Assembly: GCF_022201045.2 (NCBI RefSeq)
Contig: NC_068557.1
Location: forward strand, 1,054,001-1,118,000
Direction: 5' to 3'
Source of the DNA: Citrus sinensis
Taxonomy: Eukaryota; Streptophyta; Magnoliopsida; Sapindales; Rutaceae
DNA length: 64,000 nt
Within the stretch, counting starts at the first letter, position 1; each line of letters starts with the position of its first letter. The notes beneath the pieces are model-generated. The model ran no database searches. It saw only the letters and a program-made list of their open reading frames with translations, and was not told where the DNA came from. Of this stretch, positions 1-11,395 are shown in pieces. The position numbers were made by a program, and so were the translations under genes.

Positions 1-514
1 TTCCTTACACTTTAATTGCCACTTTAAGATATATGCATACTATATTTTAAATAAAAATAACTACAATACAATTTCATTTTAAAGCCATTAGTTATTCACA
101 AATAACAAAACTTAAACTTTATCTATAGATTTAAACCAATATGACATCAATGACTTTATAGTTGATAGATTTGATTTGTTATTTTAATTTATTCAATTGC
201 CATGTCCTCACAATTGTCATCCAAATATTTAAATCAAATTGCTGCATTTTGCCTTAGTTGTGATGTGAAAAATAATTGAGATAATTGATCAATTAATGAT
301 ATTTTAATTTAAAAAGAGTTGCTGACTAATGATTTATTAATTATCTAAGTGGAGAAAAAAAGGAATAGAATATCTGGATATAGAGAAGAAGAAAAGAAAA
401 AAAATAAATTTATGATAAATTTATAAATAAACTATAAATAAAAAAAAGTAGGAAATCAAAAGATAAAAGACAAAAGTGTGGTACCGTGCAATAGTTGCAC
501 CATAGTTTTGTCCC
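1..514. mobile_element. Partial MULE-like element, right-hand part
   Basis: Left part lies outside the window. The sequence matches the right part of the element at 7170-8110 and ends in the same terminus (reverse complement begins GGGACAAAACTATGGTGCAAC), followed by ATATTTTA at 515-522. Because both duplication units carry it at the same place, it inserted before the duplication. It carries no coding frame. Confidence 0.7.
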
Positions 515-699
515 ATATTTTAAGGCAATAAATTTAAATGTTGGGAATCTTTCCAAATTCATAATTGTTACATTTATTCTACAAAATACCACCAAATTTC
601 ATTTTTACGCTACATTTAGCTCGAATATAGAGGGTTTCATGAGAGTTGCCACTTCATAATTGTTTTGTGATTTTGACTTGATGAATTTGCCATACAAGT

Positions 700-772
700 G
701 GGGATGTAGCTCAGATGGTAGAGCGCTCGCTTAGCATGCGAGAGGCACGGGGATCGATACCCCGCATCTCCA
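700..772 (+). tRNA. tRNA-Ala, anticodon AGC
   Basis: This 73-nt gene folds as a complete cloverleaf. The acceptor stem is GGGGATG/CATCTCC with a discriminator A, the D-arm is GCTC/GAGC, the anticodon arm is CTCGC-TTAGCAT-GCGAG with AGC in the loop, and the T-stem is CGGGG/CCCCG. Internal promoter boxes A (TAGCTCAGATGG) and B (GGATCGATACC) are in place. CCA is not encoded, as expected for a nuclear plant tRNA. It lies about 1 kb upstream of THFS on the same strand and was co-duplicated with it; nothing suggests a functional link. A shorter, damaged copy is at 8305-8376. Confidence 0.96.
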
Positions 773-1775
773 AATCTATCAAATATTTTATAACTTTTAA
801 TGTTTTATTTTACTGCCCGTGCCACATCATGGTCAGGACGGCCGTTGCAGCCGGAGGTGCCCGGCCGCCACATGACTGGTGGCATCATCTACTCGCCGTT
901 GAAGTCAACATCAGAAATTTTTATTTTTTTTTTAAATTAAAAATCACAGCCGACACATACAGGTGGTATTATCGCCTCTCTTGTTGGATAAGGGAAAAAA
1001 AAGGACGCGCAGTTCTATGCCACCAACTCTTTCCTCTTTGGAGCTAATAACATCCAAGTCATTCAGTTTTTAAATAATTTCGAATAAGGGAAGAGAGTTT
1101 GTTCATTTATATCATATAGGTCCACAACCCCACTCTCTCCTTCACGAGAATCGCATAACTAAAATTTAGATCACTCCATCCATGTGATTGGAATTAAATC
1201 CGATATTCATTATATAATCATCTCAAATAATTTGATCAACTAAATTAGTGGATACTTATATACATATTAAAATATAACTCGTAATAAAACAATCAAATAA
1301 TTTTAATATCACAATTTTTCACTAATATAATGTAATGTTAAAAATTAAGAGTATGTAACTTAGAATTTATTCGATAGTTTTGAAATTAGAACTTTTATAA
1401 GTAGCGTTTTAGTAATAAAAATCTATGTCAATTTTTAATTTTTAAAAAGAAGTTTATAAATAACTTAATAGCAAAGTAAAGTAAAATGTTAGAGTAACGA
1501 AAATGTACTTTAGAGAAATCATAATAAACGAGCACTTGATAACAAAGGGTACTCCATTGTGGATCGAAATTAGGGTTTTATTTGATACAAATAGAACAAC
1601 CATGTAATCATGTGAGAAACCATAAAAGATACGGACCTAAGTGCTATTACCCCTTTCCTAGCCGTCAGACTCTGATTCAGATGCAGAGTTATGCCAATCA
1701 AGGCTTCAACGTAGTACACACATTCTACAGACTCAACCAAAACTAAAATTGATTTATAAAAAAAAAAAATAATTA
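773..1775. other. Non-coding leader between tRNA-Ala and THFS
   Basis: About 1 kb with no supported gene. It is repeated in unit 2 from 14451 to 15436. A short GC-richer block near 815-905 (CCGGCCGCCACATGACTGG) is the best conserved part and is followed by AT-rich DNA. Bases 784-812 are the empty target sites for three transposons present in unit 2. The THFS promoter should lie in the last few hundred bases, but I see no convincing TATA box at a standard distance. Confidence 0.7.
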
Positions 1776-4700
1776 ATGGCTTCATCAAAAACAGTGAGAA
1801 AATTACAGGTGGTATCACCAGTACCAGCAGATATAGACATTGCAAACTCAGTGGAGCCACTTCATATTTCTGAGATTGCCCAAGAACTCAACCTCAAGCC
1901 AAACCATTATGATCTCTATGGCAAATACAAAGCCAAGGTGATTGCTTTTTAGCTTTTTATTCATAAATTTATTTATTTTTTTCTTATTGAGTAACTTATA
2001 TCAGTTGGTCGATTCAGCTTAATGGTTAAAGACATGGTTTTTATGTTTTGATTGGTTTGTTGTGATGAGGGTGTGATTCAAAAACTGCCATGTTCATTTT
2101 TATTTTCATTTTTTTTAAAACTTAAGGTGCTTAGTTTTGTTAACATAACAAGTTTGGGTGCGTAAAGTTGAATGCATGTTGTGGATGTTTGTAGGTGTTG
2201 CTATCTGTTCTTGACGAGCTTGAAGGATCTGCAGATGGGTATTATGTGGTGGTTGGAGGGATTACTCCAACTCCTCTTGGAGAGGGCAAGTCTACTACAA
2301 CTGTTGGGCTGTGTCAAGCATTGGGTGCTTTTCTTGATAAAAAGGTAGAGCTTTCAATAGTTACAATTTTAAGGCATTGAAATTGTTTCTCTATTTGCCA
2401 ATCCATTTAGTCTAGTGTAATATTGAAGTTCCAGTTCTCACACTTAGCTGTACTCCTATATCTGTTCCAAACAATGTACTTTGCAGTTGGGAAGGTTTTG
2501 TTATATAACTGTTATTCTGTGTTAAATAAAAACTAAATCTGTATGCTCAAGGAGCATCTACGTATTCATTCCATAAGAAACTGTTTTCTCTAATGATGTT
2601 TGAAGATTCCTAATCTCTTCCATTGTATTCTAATCACAGCATCCCTCTACTAGATGTTTTCAATTTCTAGTTTAATAAGTACTTGGTAATGCTGTAAGAC
2701 CGTAAATTTCTTCTGCAGAAAGGTGAAAAATTGGGTAAATTGTGATTTCAATTGGCCTGGAAATTCTGTGTGTTATGTCTGATGACGACCAATATCAGAG
2801 TAGTTAAGAAAGTTGTGTTGAGAAAAACAAGTTTTTGATTTGGAAAACTCAAAAAGTAAAAGATGAAACTCTTTCTGAAGCTAGCTCTCTTTATCTCTCT
2901 CTTGCCCAAAGCACCTTGCATTCCTGATGTTCTGCTGGCAACTTTTTTTAATGAACAAATTTTTGTGGGTTGTTCACTATTTCACTCAAATTGTGAGATC
3001 ATTTCGTATGCATGTGTTCTGCCAATTCAATCTTTGTTATCAGCTGTCCCTTTTATGAGGGGAATTGAACGGACAAATTCACGTGCTTCAATGAGCATGC
3101 TCATGGGTCCTTTTATTGTTGTAACAGCACGACTGTCGGCGTTCATTATGCCCTGCTGTTGATAGTAGAGTAAACTACCTGAACAAATTATGTTCTTCTT
3201 TCCTAAGTACAAATCTGAATAACCATTTTGTAAATTTCAGACACTAACATACTTGATCATCTGTCTGGATTTCATGCAAAATAAACCAGATTTGGTGGAA
3301 GAAACTGTTCACTTTTATTACTATAAGACTTTCCATAAAAAGACACAAGACCCTAACTGTTAGACTAGATGGTGCTCAACAAGTTTAGCACGCGATTCAG
3401 CTTTAAAGGAGTTACATGAATGAGCTGCTTGTCAAGTTCCTTAAAATAGGGTATTAATGATTATTAATCTTCAACAGTTAAGACAGAGACTGCCTGTTAG
3501 TAATGACCATAGCTTTTTTGTCCATCTAAATCTAATTAATTCAAACAAGTATATTTACTTTGAACTTGCTTTTTCTATCTCAAAAATTATCTTTGTCTGT
3601 TTTGTCTGAAAACTAGCTTTTCAGCTCAAAAATAAAAGGAAAAAAGGGGATAAGTTACTATCATGGTTCTGGGTAATTTTAATAGCAGATGAAGCTGTTT
3701 TTGTGGTTGTTTCCTCCTTCAACACAGAAGATTGGAATATTTACAGTGATTATCACAGCGCAGAAATTGGAATGTGACTAGTTGCTTTGAATTACTTTGA
3801 CTGAGTATTTGTTTAGGTGTTATCCTTACCATCTTTATTTGTCAGGTTGTTACATGTCTTCGTCAACCCTCACAAGGACCAACCTTTGGAATCAAAGGAG
3901 GTGCAGCCGGTGGTGGTTACAGTCAAGTGATCCCAATGGATGAGTTCAATCTTCATTTAACAGGAGATATTCATGCAATTACAGCTGCAAACAATCTTCT
4001 TGCTGCTGCCATTGACACCAGGATATTCCATGAGGCGAGCCAATCCGATAAGGCTTTATTTAACAGGTTATGCCCACCGAACAAAGAAGGAGAACGGAGC
4101 TTTAGTAACATCATGTTTAGGCGTCTGAAGAAACTTGGTATCTCCAAAACCAAGCCCGAGGATCTTACGCCAGAAGAAATTAACAGATTTGCTAGGCTTG
4201 ATATCGACCCAGCTTCTATTACATGGAGGAGAGTTATGGATGTGAATGACCGATTCTTGAGGAAAATTACTATTGGTCAAGGCCCCGAAGAAAAGGGAAT
4301 GGTGAGAGAAACAGGCTTTGACATTTCAGTTGCTAGTGAGATAATGGCAGTTTTGGCCCTGACAACTTCTCTAGCTGATATGAGAGAGAGGCTTGGGAAA
4401 ATGGTGATTGGAAATAGCAAGGCAGGTGATCCTATAACTGCCGATGATCTTGGTGTTGGAGGTGCTTTGACTGTGCTAATGAAGGATGCAATCAACCCCA
4501 CTTTGATGCAGACACTGGAAGGAACCCCTGTTCTTGTTCATGCTGGTCCTTTTGCAAATATTGCTCACGGTAATTCTTCTATTGTGGCTGATAAGATTGC
4601 ACTGAAATTGGTTGGACCAGGTGGATTTGTCGTCACTGAAGCAGGTTTTGGTGCTGATATTGGAGCTGAGAAGTTCATGAATATTAAATGCCGATATAGT

Positions 4701-6398
4701 GGTTTAACTCCTCAGTGTGCTGTTATTGTGGCAACAATAAGGGCCTTGAAAATGCATGGTGGTGGGCCACAAGTTGTTGCTGGGAAGCCTCTTGACCATG
4801 CCTACTTGAATGAGAACGTGGCTCTGGTTGAAGCTGGCTGTGTGAATCTGGCCAGGCATATTGCAAACACAAAGGCATATGGTGCGAATGTTGTAGTTGC
4901 TGTGAACATGTTCGCAACTGATAGCAAAGCAGAACTGAATGCAGTTAGAAATGCAGCTATGGCTGCTGGGGCCTTTGATGCAGTTGTTTGTTCTCACCAT
5001 GCCCATGGTGGAAAAGGAGCAGTAAGTGACTTACCACCATTAGACCTAACAAACTAAAAGGAAATATTTCTCAATTTTCACCTCTGCAAACTACATAACT
5101 GTAAATAAATTATCATTAATCTGCATTGCCCATATTTGGTCTCTACACAGAATTTCTCTGAGGCAATTTGAGCAGGATGAGTTGTTTAACAACATTTACA
5201 CACCGCCTTTCTGATTCTTGAAATTATTGGCACATCCCACCTATGTCTGAGAATTTCTCATGTTCTGCAGTCTACCTTTGCTTCGACCACTAAGGACTTG
5301 TATTATGATTTTTTCTCAGCAAACTAGGAATAGATATTTTCAATCCAAGTGTAATCACATATTTTGAATCTGAAAGACTTCTGTCTATTGTATGACTCCG
5401 AGATAGGCTCCTTTCAGGGTGTTCATATTTTATGATAAGACTAAACTGGGAGAATTGGTTGTTGATGTCTTTTGATTAAAAGCTCTATTGATATCATGGT
5501 TTTCAGGTGGACCTTGGAATTGCAGTTCAAAGAGCCTGTGAGAATGTTACACAGCCATTGAAGTTCTTATATCCTTTAGATGTCAGTATTAAAGAGAAAA
5601 TAGATACAATAGCAAGGTCATATGGTGCTAGCGGCGTTGAGTACTCAGAGGAGGTAAATGCTTCACACTTTGTTCCATCAATTCTCCATGGATTGTCAAG
5701 TGCATCAGTCTGACTAATTCAATCCTTTCAAAATCTGACAAAAAGCACAAAGTTAAACCAAATATTAAATGTTCCTTTGGGTTGGTGAAAGCAAAATCTA
5801 GTTGTAAAATGCGTGTTTTGTCTTTTACTGTGGCATTTCAAATCTATTTTCTTGCCGACGCCTAAAAATAATAGAGGTAGCACTTACCATCCTTTTGAGG
5901 AGACAAGGAACTCTTACAGAAAAAAAGCGCATACATATATATGTATGTATGTATGTATGTATTTTGATGAGACCATTATGATAACTTTTGGTCTCCTGCA
6001 GAATTTTTGGGATTTACTTTCCTAAACACTTGTCCATTGCCCTTCTTATTGATTTTTGGAACTTGCTTAACTATTCTAGGGCTTAGTTTACTAATTTAAA
6101 TTATTTCAATCTGTGCAACTAGGCTGAGAAACAGATCGAAATGTACACCGGGCAAGGGTTTTCTGGCTTACCAATTTGCATGGCAAAAACCCAGTATTCA
6201 TTTTCACACAATGCCGCCGAGAAGGGAGCCCCAACTGGGTTTATCTTACCGATAAGGGATGTAAGAGCTAGCATTGGGGCTGGATTCATTTATCCTTTGG
6301 TTGGAACAATGAGTACAATGCCAGGTCTCCCAACAAGGCCATGCTTTTACGAGATTGATGTCGACACTGCAACTGGAAAGGTTGTTGGGCTGTCTTAA
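1776..6398 (+). CDS. THFS: 10-formyltetrahydrofolate synthetase (formate-tetrahydrofolate ligase), intact
   Basis: Catalyses ATP-dependent joining of formate to tetrahydrofolate, giving 10-formyl-THF for one-carbon metabolism; plant monofunctional THFS is cytosolic. Exons: 1776-1937, 2195-2344, 3846-5021, 5507-5653, 6123-6398, all phase 0 with GT/AG introns. They encode 54+50+392+49+91 = 636 residues, the usual plant length. The start is [12 protein letters not shown], the first ATG, matching the family N-terminus, with no transit peptide. The ATP-binding loop [14 protein letters not shown] is at residues 76-89 (Lys86). Exon 3 carries family signatures [28 protein letters not shown] and [16 protein letters not shown]. 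The C-terminus [20 protein letters not shown] is complete. I see no frame break. The paralogue at 15437-20099 is a pseudogene, so this should be the functional copy. Confidence 0.96.
5936..5961. repeat. ATGT microsatellite in THFS intron 4
   Basis: Tetranucleotide run (TATG/ATGT) in the intact gene. The same place in the pseudogene, 19673-19698, is a pure GT dinucleotide run. Confidence 0.85.
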
Positions 6399-7038
6399 GA
6401 TCCCACAAAGCACTCCCGTGTGGTTCTCAAAGATGCTCTCTTTAGCAGTTCTCGAATGCTCTTGAAGCAACAACTGAGCTGAGGGCTCCCTCCCACCCCA
6501 TTGCTGTTATTCTAACCTCGATTTGTACACTTTGTGCACCTGTGCTATATGCTGTGTTAATAAGAACCGAACACAAAAGAACCGGGAGAATAAATCTGGT
6601 TTCATCTTGCTGCTTTGATTTACCTATGATGTGCATATCCCAACTGATTTGATACCCATCCGAAATTGCCTTTTGTTAGGTTGTTTTTGAATTTTTATTC
6701 CATGATCAGTGTGCCGGTTTTGTGTTACCATATCACACAAGTTTGAGGTACAACTTTTTTTTATTCTTCGTATAACCAATACTTAGAAATGTTACATATT
6801 TGAGATATCAAAGTTTAAATGCTACCGGGCGGGCCATGCGCGGGCGGTTTGCCATCCTGGGCAAGGATTGACTTGCAAATGTAACATGGAGAGCTTGTCT
6901 TGGTAAGCTCGCACATTAAAGGTTGAGTTCAAAGTTCAAACCCCCTCATCCATTTAATTCGTTTTGTATTAATCTAAAATGCCCAAAAAAAAAAAAAAAA
7001 AGGGAACGAGATAGTTGGCTATTCATATTTGGCAAATG
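6399..7038. other. THFS 3' flank and duplication junction
   Basis: The first 530 bases are 3' UTR and flank shared with unit 2. The stretch 6880-6960 has tRNA-like boxes (box A-like TCTTGGTAAGCTCG, box B-like AGTTCAAACCCC) followed at about 6985 by a poly-A run, so a SINE fragment may sit at the duplication junction. No gene seen. Confidence 0.5.
6589..6594 (+). other. Probable poly(A) signal of THFS
   Basis: AATAAA lies about 190 bases after the THFS stop, at a normal 3' UTR distance. The same AATAAA in unit 2 (21885-21890) is pushed nearly 1.8 kb from its stop codon by the insertion at 20194-21777. Confidence 0.5.
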
Positions 7039-7150
7039 CTAAGTTACAATAATTGTAACATACATCTCTCATGTAAACCACACAAATTGTGGGTCTTATA
7101 ATTTTGTGTGGTTCACATGAAAGATGTATGGTACAATTATTGTAACTTAG
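7039..7150. mobile_element. Small hairpin MITE
   Basis: Near-perfect inverted repeat: the left arm begins CTAAGTTACAATAATTGTAA and the right arm ends in its complement TTGTAACTTAG, with about 50-bp arms, only a few mismatches and a loop of around 10 bases. It lies at the junction between the two duplication units. No clear target-site duplication, so the superfamily is unassigned. Confidence 0.7.
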
Positions 7151-7169
7151 AGGCTCCCTTCATATTTTA

Positions 7170-8110
7170 GGGTCTAGGTAACGTGCAACTGTTGCACGGT
7201 ATCCCCTACTTTGTCTTCTTGTGTTTTTCCTTGTTAAATTTAATGTAAGAGTAGATTCAACGGTGGAATGCTATAGTTTGGTAATTAACGCTACACTCCC
7301 TGTCGTATACTGAAATTCTAAACAAAATAAATGTTGCAAAATTTTGACACATAAATTCATATTGTATTAAATTTTTAAATAATTTAAACAATTAAAAAAT
7401 GGGTAGGCTGTCTTGAATTAAAAAAATTGACATAAAAATAAATATCAATATCTAACTCTTTTTTTTTTTTAATTTAAGGAGTGAGATAAGTAATGATTTC
7501 ACATTAAAATTCAATTAATAAATTAGCTTAAAAATAAAACTAGCATGACATTACTAAAATAAAATATTAAATAAATAATTATAAAAACTTTATGTTTTAT
7601 CTTCTTTCCTTACACTTTAGTCACCACTTTAAAATATATGCAGATTACACTTTAAATCAAAATAACTACAATACAATTTCATTTCAAAGTGATTAGTTAT
7701 TCACAAACAACAAAAACTTAAACTTTAGATTTAAACCAATATGTCATCAATGACTTATAGCTAATAGATTTGATTTGTTATTTTAATTTATTCAATTACC
7801 ATGACCTCACAATTGTCATCCAAATATTCAAATCAAATTGCTGCATTTTGCCTTAGTTGTGATGTGAAAAATAATTGAGATAATTGATTAGTTAATGATA
7901 TTTTAATTTGAAAGGAGTTACTGACTAATGATTGATTAATTATCTAAGTGGGGAAAAAGGGAATGGAATATCTGAATATAAAGAAGAGGAAAAGAGAAAA
8001 AAAAATTATGATAAATTTATAAATAAACTATGAATAAAAAAGAAAGTAGGGAATCAAAGATAAAAGCAAAATTACGGTACCGTACAACAGTTGCACCACA
8101 GTTTTGTCCC
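7170..8110. mobile_element. MULE-like non-autonomous element, GGGAC...GTCCC family
   Basis: Termini are similar in inverted orientation: left GGGTCTAGGTAACGTGCAAC and, read from the right, GGGACAAAACTGTGGTGCAAC, both continuing into TGTTGCACGGTA or TGTTGTACGGTA. ATATTTTA flanks both sides (7162-7169 and 8111-8118), an 8-bp or possibly 9-bp target duplication, so a Mutator-like origin is favoured and hAT remains possible. About 940 bp, AT-rich, no coding frame. Related copies: 1-514 (same orientation) and 48642-49455 (inverted). Confidence 0.72.
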
Positions 8111-8304
8111 ATATTTTAAGGCAATAAATTTAAATGTTGGGAATCTTTCCAAACCAAATTCACAATTGTTACATTTATTCTACAAAATACCACCAAATTT
8201 CATTTTCATGCTACACATGCATTTAGGCCAAATTAGGGGTTTGATGAGAATTGCCGCTTGATAATTCTTCCCTTGCTTTCATCTGATCAATTTGCCATAC
8301 AAAC

Positions 8305-8376
8305 GGGGATGTATCTCAGATGGTAGAGCGCTCGCTTAGCATGCGAGGGGTACGTGATCGATACCCCGCATCTCCA
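8305..8376 (+). pseudogene. Degenerate tRNA-Ala(AGC) copy
   Basis: Counterpart of the tRNA at 700-772, one nucleotide shorter. The acceptor stem, anticodon stem and AGC anticodon are kept. G10 is changed to T, which breaks the first D-stem pair and alters box A. The 5' side of the T-stem reads CGTG instead of CGGGG, so the T-stem no longer pairs with CCCCG. It is therefore probably not a functional tRNA. A transposon begins 20 bases downstream. Confidence 0.8.
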
Positions 8377-8560
8377 AATTTATCTAATATTTTAAAGAGT
8401 TACGCTATTGTCATCTCTCCATAATCTATCTCTCTTTTGAAACCCCTCTTGTTTTGAATTTACAAATTTATCCTTTATATTTTAAATTATATTAAAAATA
8501 AAATTTATCTAATTTAATCTACCTACGTTTTCTTTGCCTTTTTATCTATAATAAACTCAT

Positions 8561-9230
8561 TGTTGATGCGAGATTCTGGTTACGCTCTTCCTACGACCAG
8601 GATATCTGCTCGATCAACCTCACCTCGTATGCTTTCTTCTCCAAGTATTCCTGCGTCCACAGAAACAAGTCAGAACACGCCGGTTGTTTTCCCGGCGTAA
8701 ACCCTCCGACGCTCAAGTCAGATATGAAGGCTCTGGGAACGCTTGCCACAGATCTTATGGCTTTTTGGTAGTTTTCTCTTCTTTAGAATTTCCTTAATCT
8801 CTGTTATAATCTCAAAATTGCCAACCCTTTTACCTTCGTTGGCTATCTTTTTATAGGCTACTTCTGAGCTCGGGCCTCCCCTTCATTCGCACTCGTTATC
8901 CTCCTACCTCTCGAACGTGGACTCCCCATTTCCGTAGTTGTGGGTGGTTGCGTGGCCTTCGTGCCTAGATTCTTGGATTGGAGAGCATGCCTCGCCAACC
9001 GTCATTGACCGGGTCTCCTCAAATCAACACTTAGCAGGAATACAGCATAAATGACTTTATGCTTCTTACAAGAAATTGGCCTCGCGAATGACGTGCTCGT
9101 GGATGAGCAGGATATTCCTGCTCCTGCTCCCCCGGATACCAGGCTCTTACGGGACACACCGGTTCGCAGAACTCTGCCACCAGATATCTGCTCATCATGC
9201 CTGGTCTCGTCGACGTATTTTCCCCAAACA
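8561..9230. mobile_element. Solo LTR nested in the MULE-like element
   Basis: 670 bp beginning TGTTGATGCGAG and ending CCCCAAACA (TG...CA), flanked by an exact 5-bp direct repeat CTCAT (8556-8560 and 9231-9235). It is much GC-richer than its surroundings and has no internal retrotransposon domain, so it is read as a solo LTR left by recombination between two LTRs. I cannot assign it to Ty1 or Ty3. The short open frames inside it are not genes. Confidence 0.85.
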
Positions 9231-9541
9231 CTCATTAAAATCTACAAAATTTGAAAAAATATTGAATTGTCGTGGAATAAGAATTTGACTAAATATAAAC
9301 TAAGTTTTTTGTAGAAAAGATAATTTTGTAAAGTTTGTTTACTTGGACCAAATTTTTCTTTCATATATGCATTATTCGTCCTTATATGTAAACTCAAGTT
9401 ATTAACTGCTAAGAAAATAAAGAGAAATGGAAACAAAAATTAAAAATTCATGAATGCTATAATAAAGAAGAAATTGCAAGTGGTTTGAAATGGGAGAGAG
9501 GAGAGAGAGAGAGAGAGCGCCTAACATAATTTTTTTTTCAA

Positions 9542-10284
9542 GGTAAATTATTATTGTACCACATTTCTTTTGCCTTATGTTCATCTAACCACCACAAAAT
9601 TTTAACATGTTCTTTGCACCACATTTCTTTTTAAATTTATATCAATTAGCTACTTTTGAACTAACACCGTTAAATAACTTAAATAAAATGACAATTTTAC
9701 CCCTAAATTTAATAAAAAAATAAATTCCAAAATTAGAATTTTTATTTTTAACAAAAGTATTTAAATAAAAAATTATAATTATAAAAAAAATTACAAAATT
9801 TTGGGATTTAATAGAAATCCCCTAAATTATTAAAATTTTGGGATTTATTTTTTAATAAATAAATTCAGTTATTTCAATAAAATTTTACAAAATTATAAAT
9901 TTTTAATAAATAAATTCAGTTTATTTTTTAATTAAAATTGTGTAAAATTATAAATTTTTAATAAAAATAATTATTAAAATTTTTTAAAATCTAAATTTTA
10001 TAAAAATAATTGAGCACCTCTATTTTGAATTTATTTTTTGTTAAATTTAGGAGTATTTTTATAATTACAATTTTTTATTTTTCAAAACTTTTATAAGATA
10101 AAATAGTCTTTTAATTTACTTAGAGATAAAATTGTCATTTTGTTTACATTATTTAACGATGTAAGTGCAAAAATGACTAATTGATACAAATTTAAAATGA
10201 AAGGCAGTGAAAAAAATATGTTAAAATTTTATGGTGGTCAAATGAATATAAGACAAAAGAAAGGTGATGCAATGATAATTTCTC
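9542..10284. mobile_element. Long-TIR MITE (MULE type), nested
   Basis: Most of this 743-bp AT-rich element is inverted repeat: the left arm from 9542 (GGTAAATTATTATTGTACCA) matches the reverse complement of the right arm (GAGAAATTATCATTGCATCA) for about 200 bases or more with substitutions. Flanks TTTTTTCAA (9533-9541) and TTTTTTTAA (10285-10293) match 8 of 9, a plausible 9-bp target duplication. No coding capacity. Confidence 0.78.
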
Positions 10285-10428
10285 TTTTTTTAAACTACTA
10301 ACATGGGGTTTATTAAGAAAGTACAACAAATGAAGGTTGTTTTAGGAATTAAAAAAAATATGCAGAAAGGGGGTTTGAAAAAAATATTAGAGGTGCGCCA
10401 ATAATCCAACTCTATTTTAAAACATTTA

Positions 10429-11395
10429 GGGTGCGTTTAGTACCATTTTCAATTTGTTGTTTTTCGTTTTATGAAAAGGAAAATGCAGAAAACTTGTTTG
10501 GTGAGCTCATTTTGGTAGAAAACTGTACAGTGATTAAAAACAAAAAAATTTCATTTTCCAATGTTTACAAAGAAAACAAGAGAACGCTATAATAGCGTTC
10601 TCTATTTTATTTCACTTTTACTCTCTGCCAACTGCCGAGGGCCCCATTATCTTAACTTTTATAACATGGTGTAATAAATTACGTGGGCCCATTTAATAAA
10701 GAAATAATCTAATAAATAAACTATTATAACAAATATTTAAAAATAATAGCAAGAGTTTATTCCATACTTTGCAGTTTAATTACTTAATATATTACCCAAA
10801 TTGTTTAAATAAAAAGTAATATCATATAATTATTATACTAAATTATTACATTGTTCGACCAATATTCAGTTATTTAAAAATTATTAAAGACTTTCATATA
10901 TTAATGAAAATATATCAATAATAAAGTTACATCTTGACAGCTAATATAAATAAATATATGATAATTATGAAATAATTTAAGATTTTCTCAATTAATATTA
11001 TCTTATAACTACAATTTATTTACATAATTAATTTATTTAAGAAATTATTAAAATATCTTCGTACCTATATGCATTTATAATAATATATAATACATCATAA
11101 TATAATAGCTAAATAGCTAAATTATTTAATGATATAAAATATATATTTATATTCATTGTATTATATTATTTTTTTCATAATAGTTTCATTAAATAATTCT
11201 CTACTCTCTCTCTATCTTTGTCTTCATTTTTTCAGACAAGTAACTAAACACCTTTTCACCTTTTTTTTTTTATTGTCAAGTACTGTTATTAAAATAAGCT
11301 ACCAAACATGTTTTTATTTTTAACAAAAAATAATCATTCTTATTTCATAAAACAAATTCAAAAACACCATTTAAAATTTGATACCAAATGCACCC
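10429..11395. mobile_element. Tourist-like (PIF/Harbinger) element
   Basis: Inverted ends GGGTGCGTTTAGTACCATTTT (left) and GGGTGCATTTGGTATCAAATT (read from the right), flanked by the 3-bp direct repeat TTA (10426-10428 and 11396-11398). The unit 1 counterpart (about 793-800) is uninterrupted. A TTA duplication and GGG...GTTTGGTA-type ends are typical of PIF/Harbinger MITEs. 967 bp, AT-rich, no transposase frame. Confidence 0.8.

Larger units (their letters stand above)
1..6930 (+). repeat. Tandem duplication, unit 1 (tRNA-Ala + THFS)
   Basis: This stretch aligns co-linearly with 7605-22250 once insertions in the second unit are removed: the leading AT-rich block, the tRNA-Ala, the leader, all five THFS exons, all four introns and the 3' flank match. 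Similarity is already present at base 1, so the true left edge lies before the window. It stops near 6930, where the paired sequence in unit 2 stops near 22250. Unit 1 is the better preserved copy. Confidence 0.93.
8397..10412. mobile_element. MULE-like element with nested insertions
   Basis: Flanked by an exact 9-bp direct repeat TATTTTAAA (8388-8396 and 10413-10421), corresponding to the single TATTTTATA at 784-792 in unit 1. Termini are diverged inverted repeats: GAGTTACGCTATTGTC on the left, GAGTTGGATTATTGGC read from the right, with further matching pyrimidine-rich sequence inside. A 9-bp target duplication with inverted ends fits a Mutator-like element. Subtracting the nested solo LTR (8561-9230) and MITE (9542-10284) leaves about 0.6 kb, so it was a non-autonomous element. 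No transposase seen. Confidence 0.82.

Noticed and set aside
715..1047. 110-codon open frame starting in the tRNA-Ala
   Set aside because: It overlaps the tRNA and the leader, has no protein-like composition, and is not kept in unit 2.
1990..2120. Possible SINE in THFS intron 1 (TTCAGCTTAATGGTTAAAG and GGTGTGATTCAAA)
   Set aside because: tRNA-like boxes are weak, with no poly(A) tail or target duplication; present in both units, so no empty site to test.
4704..5006. Antisense frames over THFS exon 3
   Set aside because: Shadows of the real exon, explained by its codon use.
9002..9288. Four overlapping frames on both strands around 9000-9290
   Set aside because: All lie in or at the edge of the GC-rich solo LTR; no recognisable domain.
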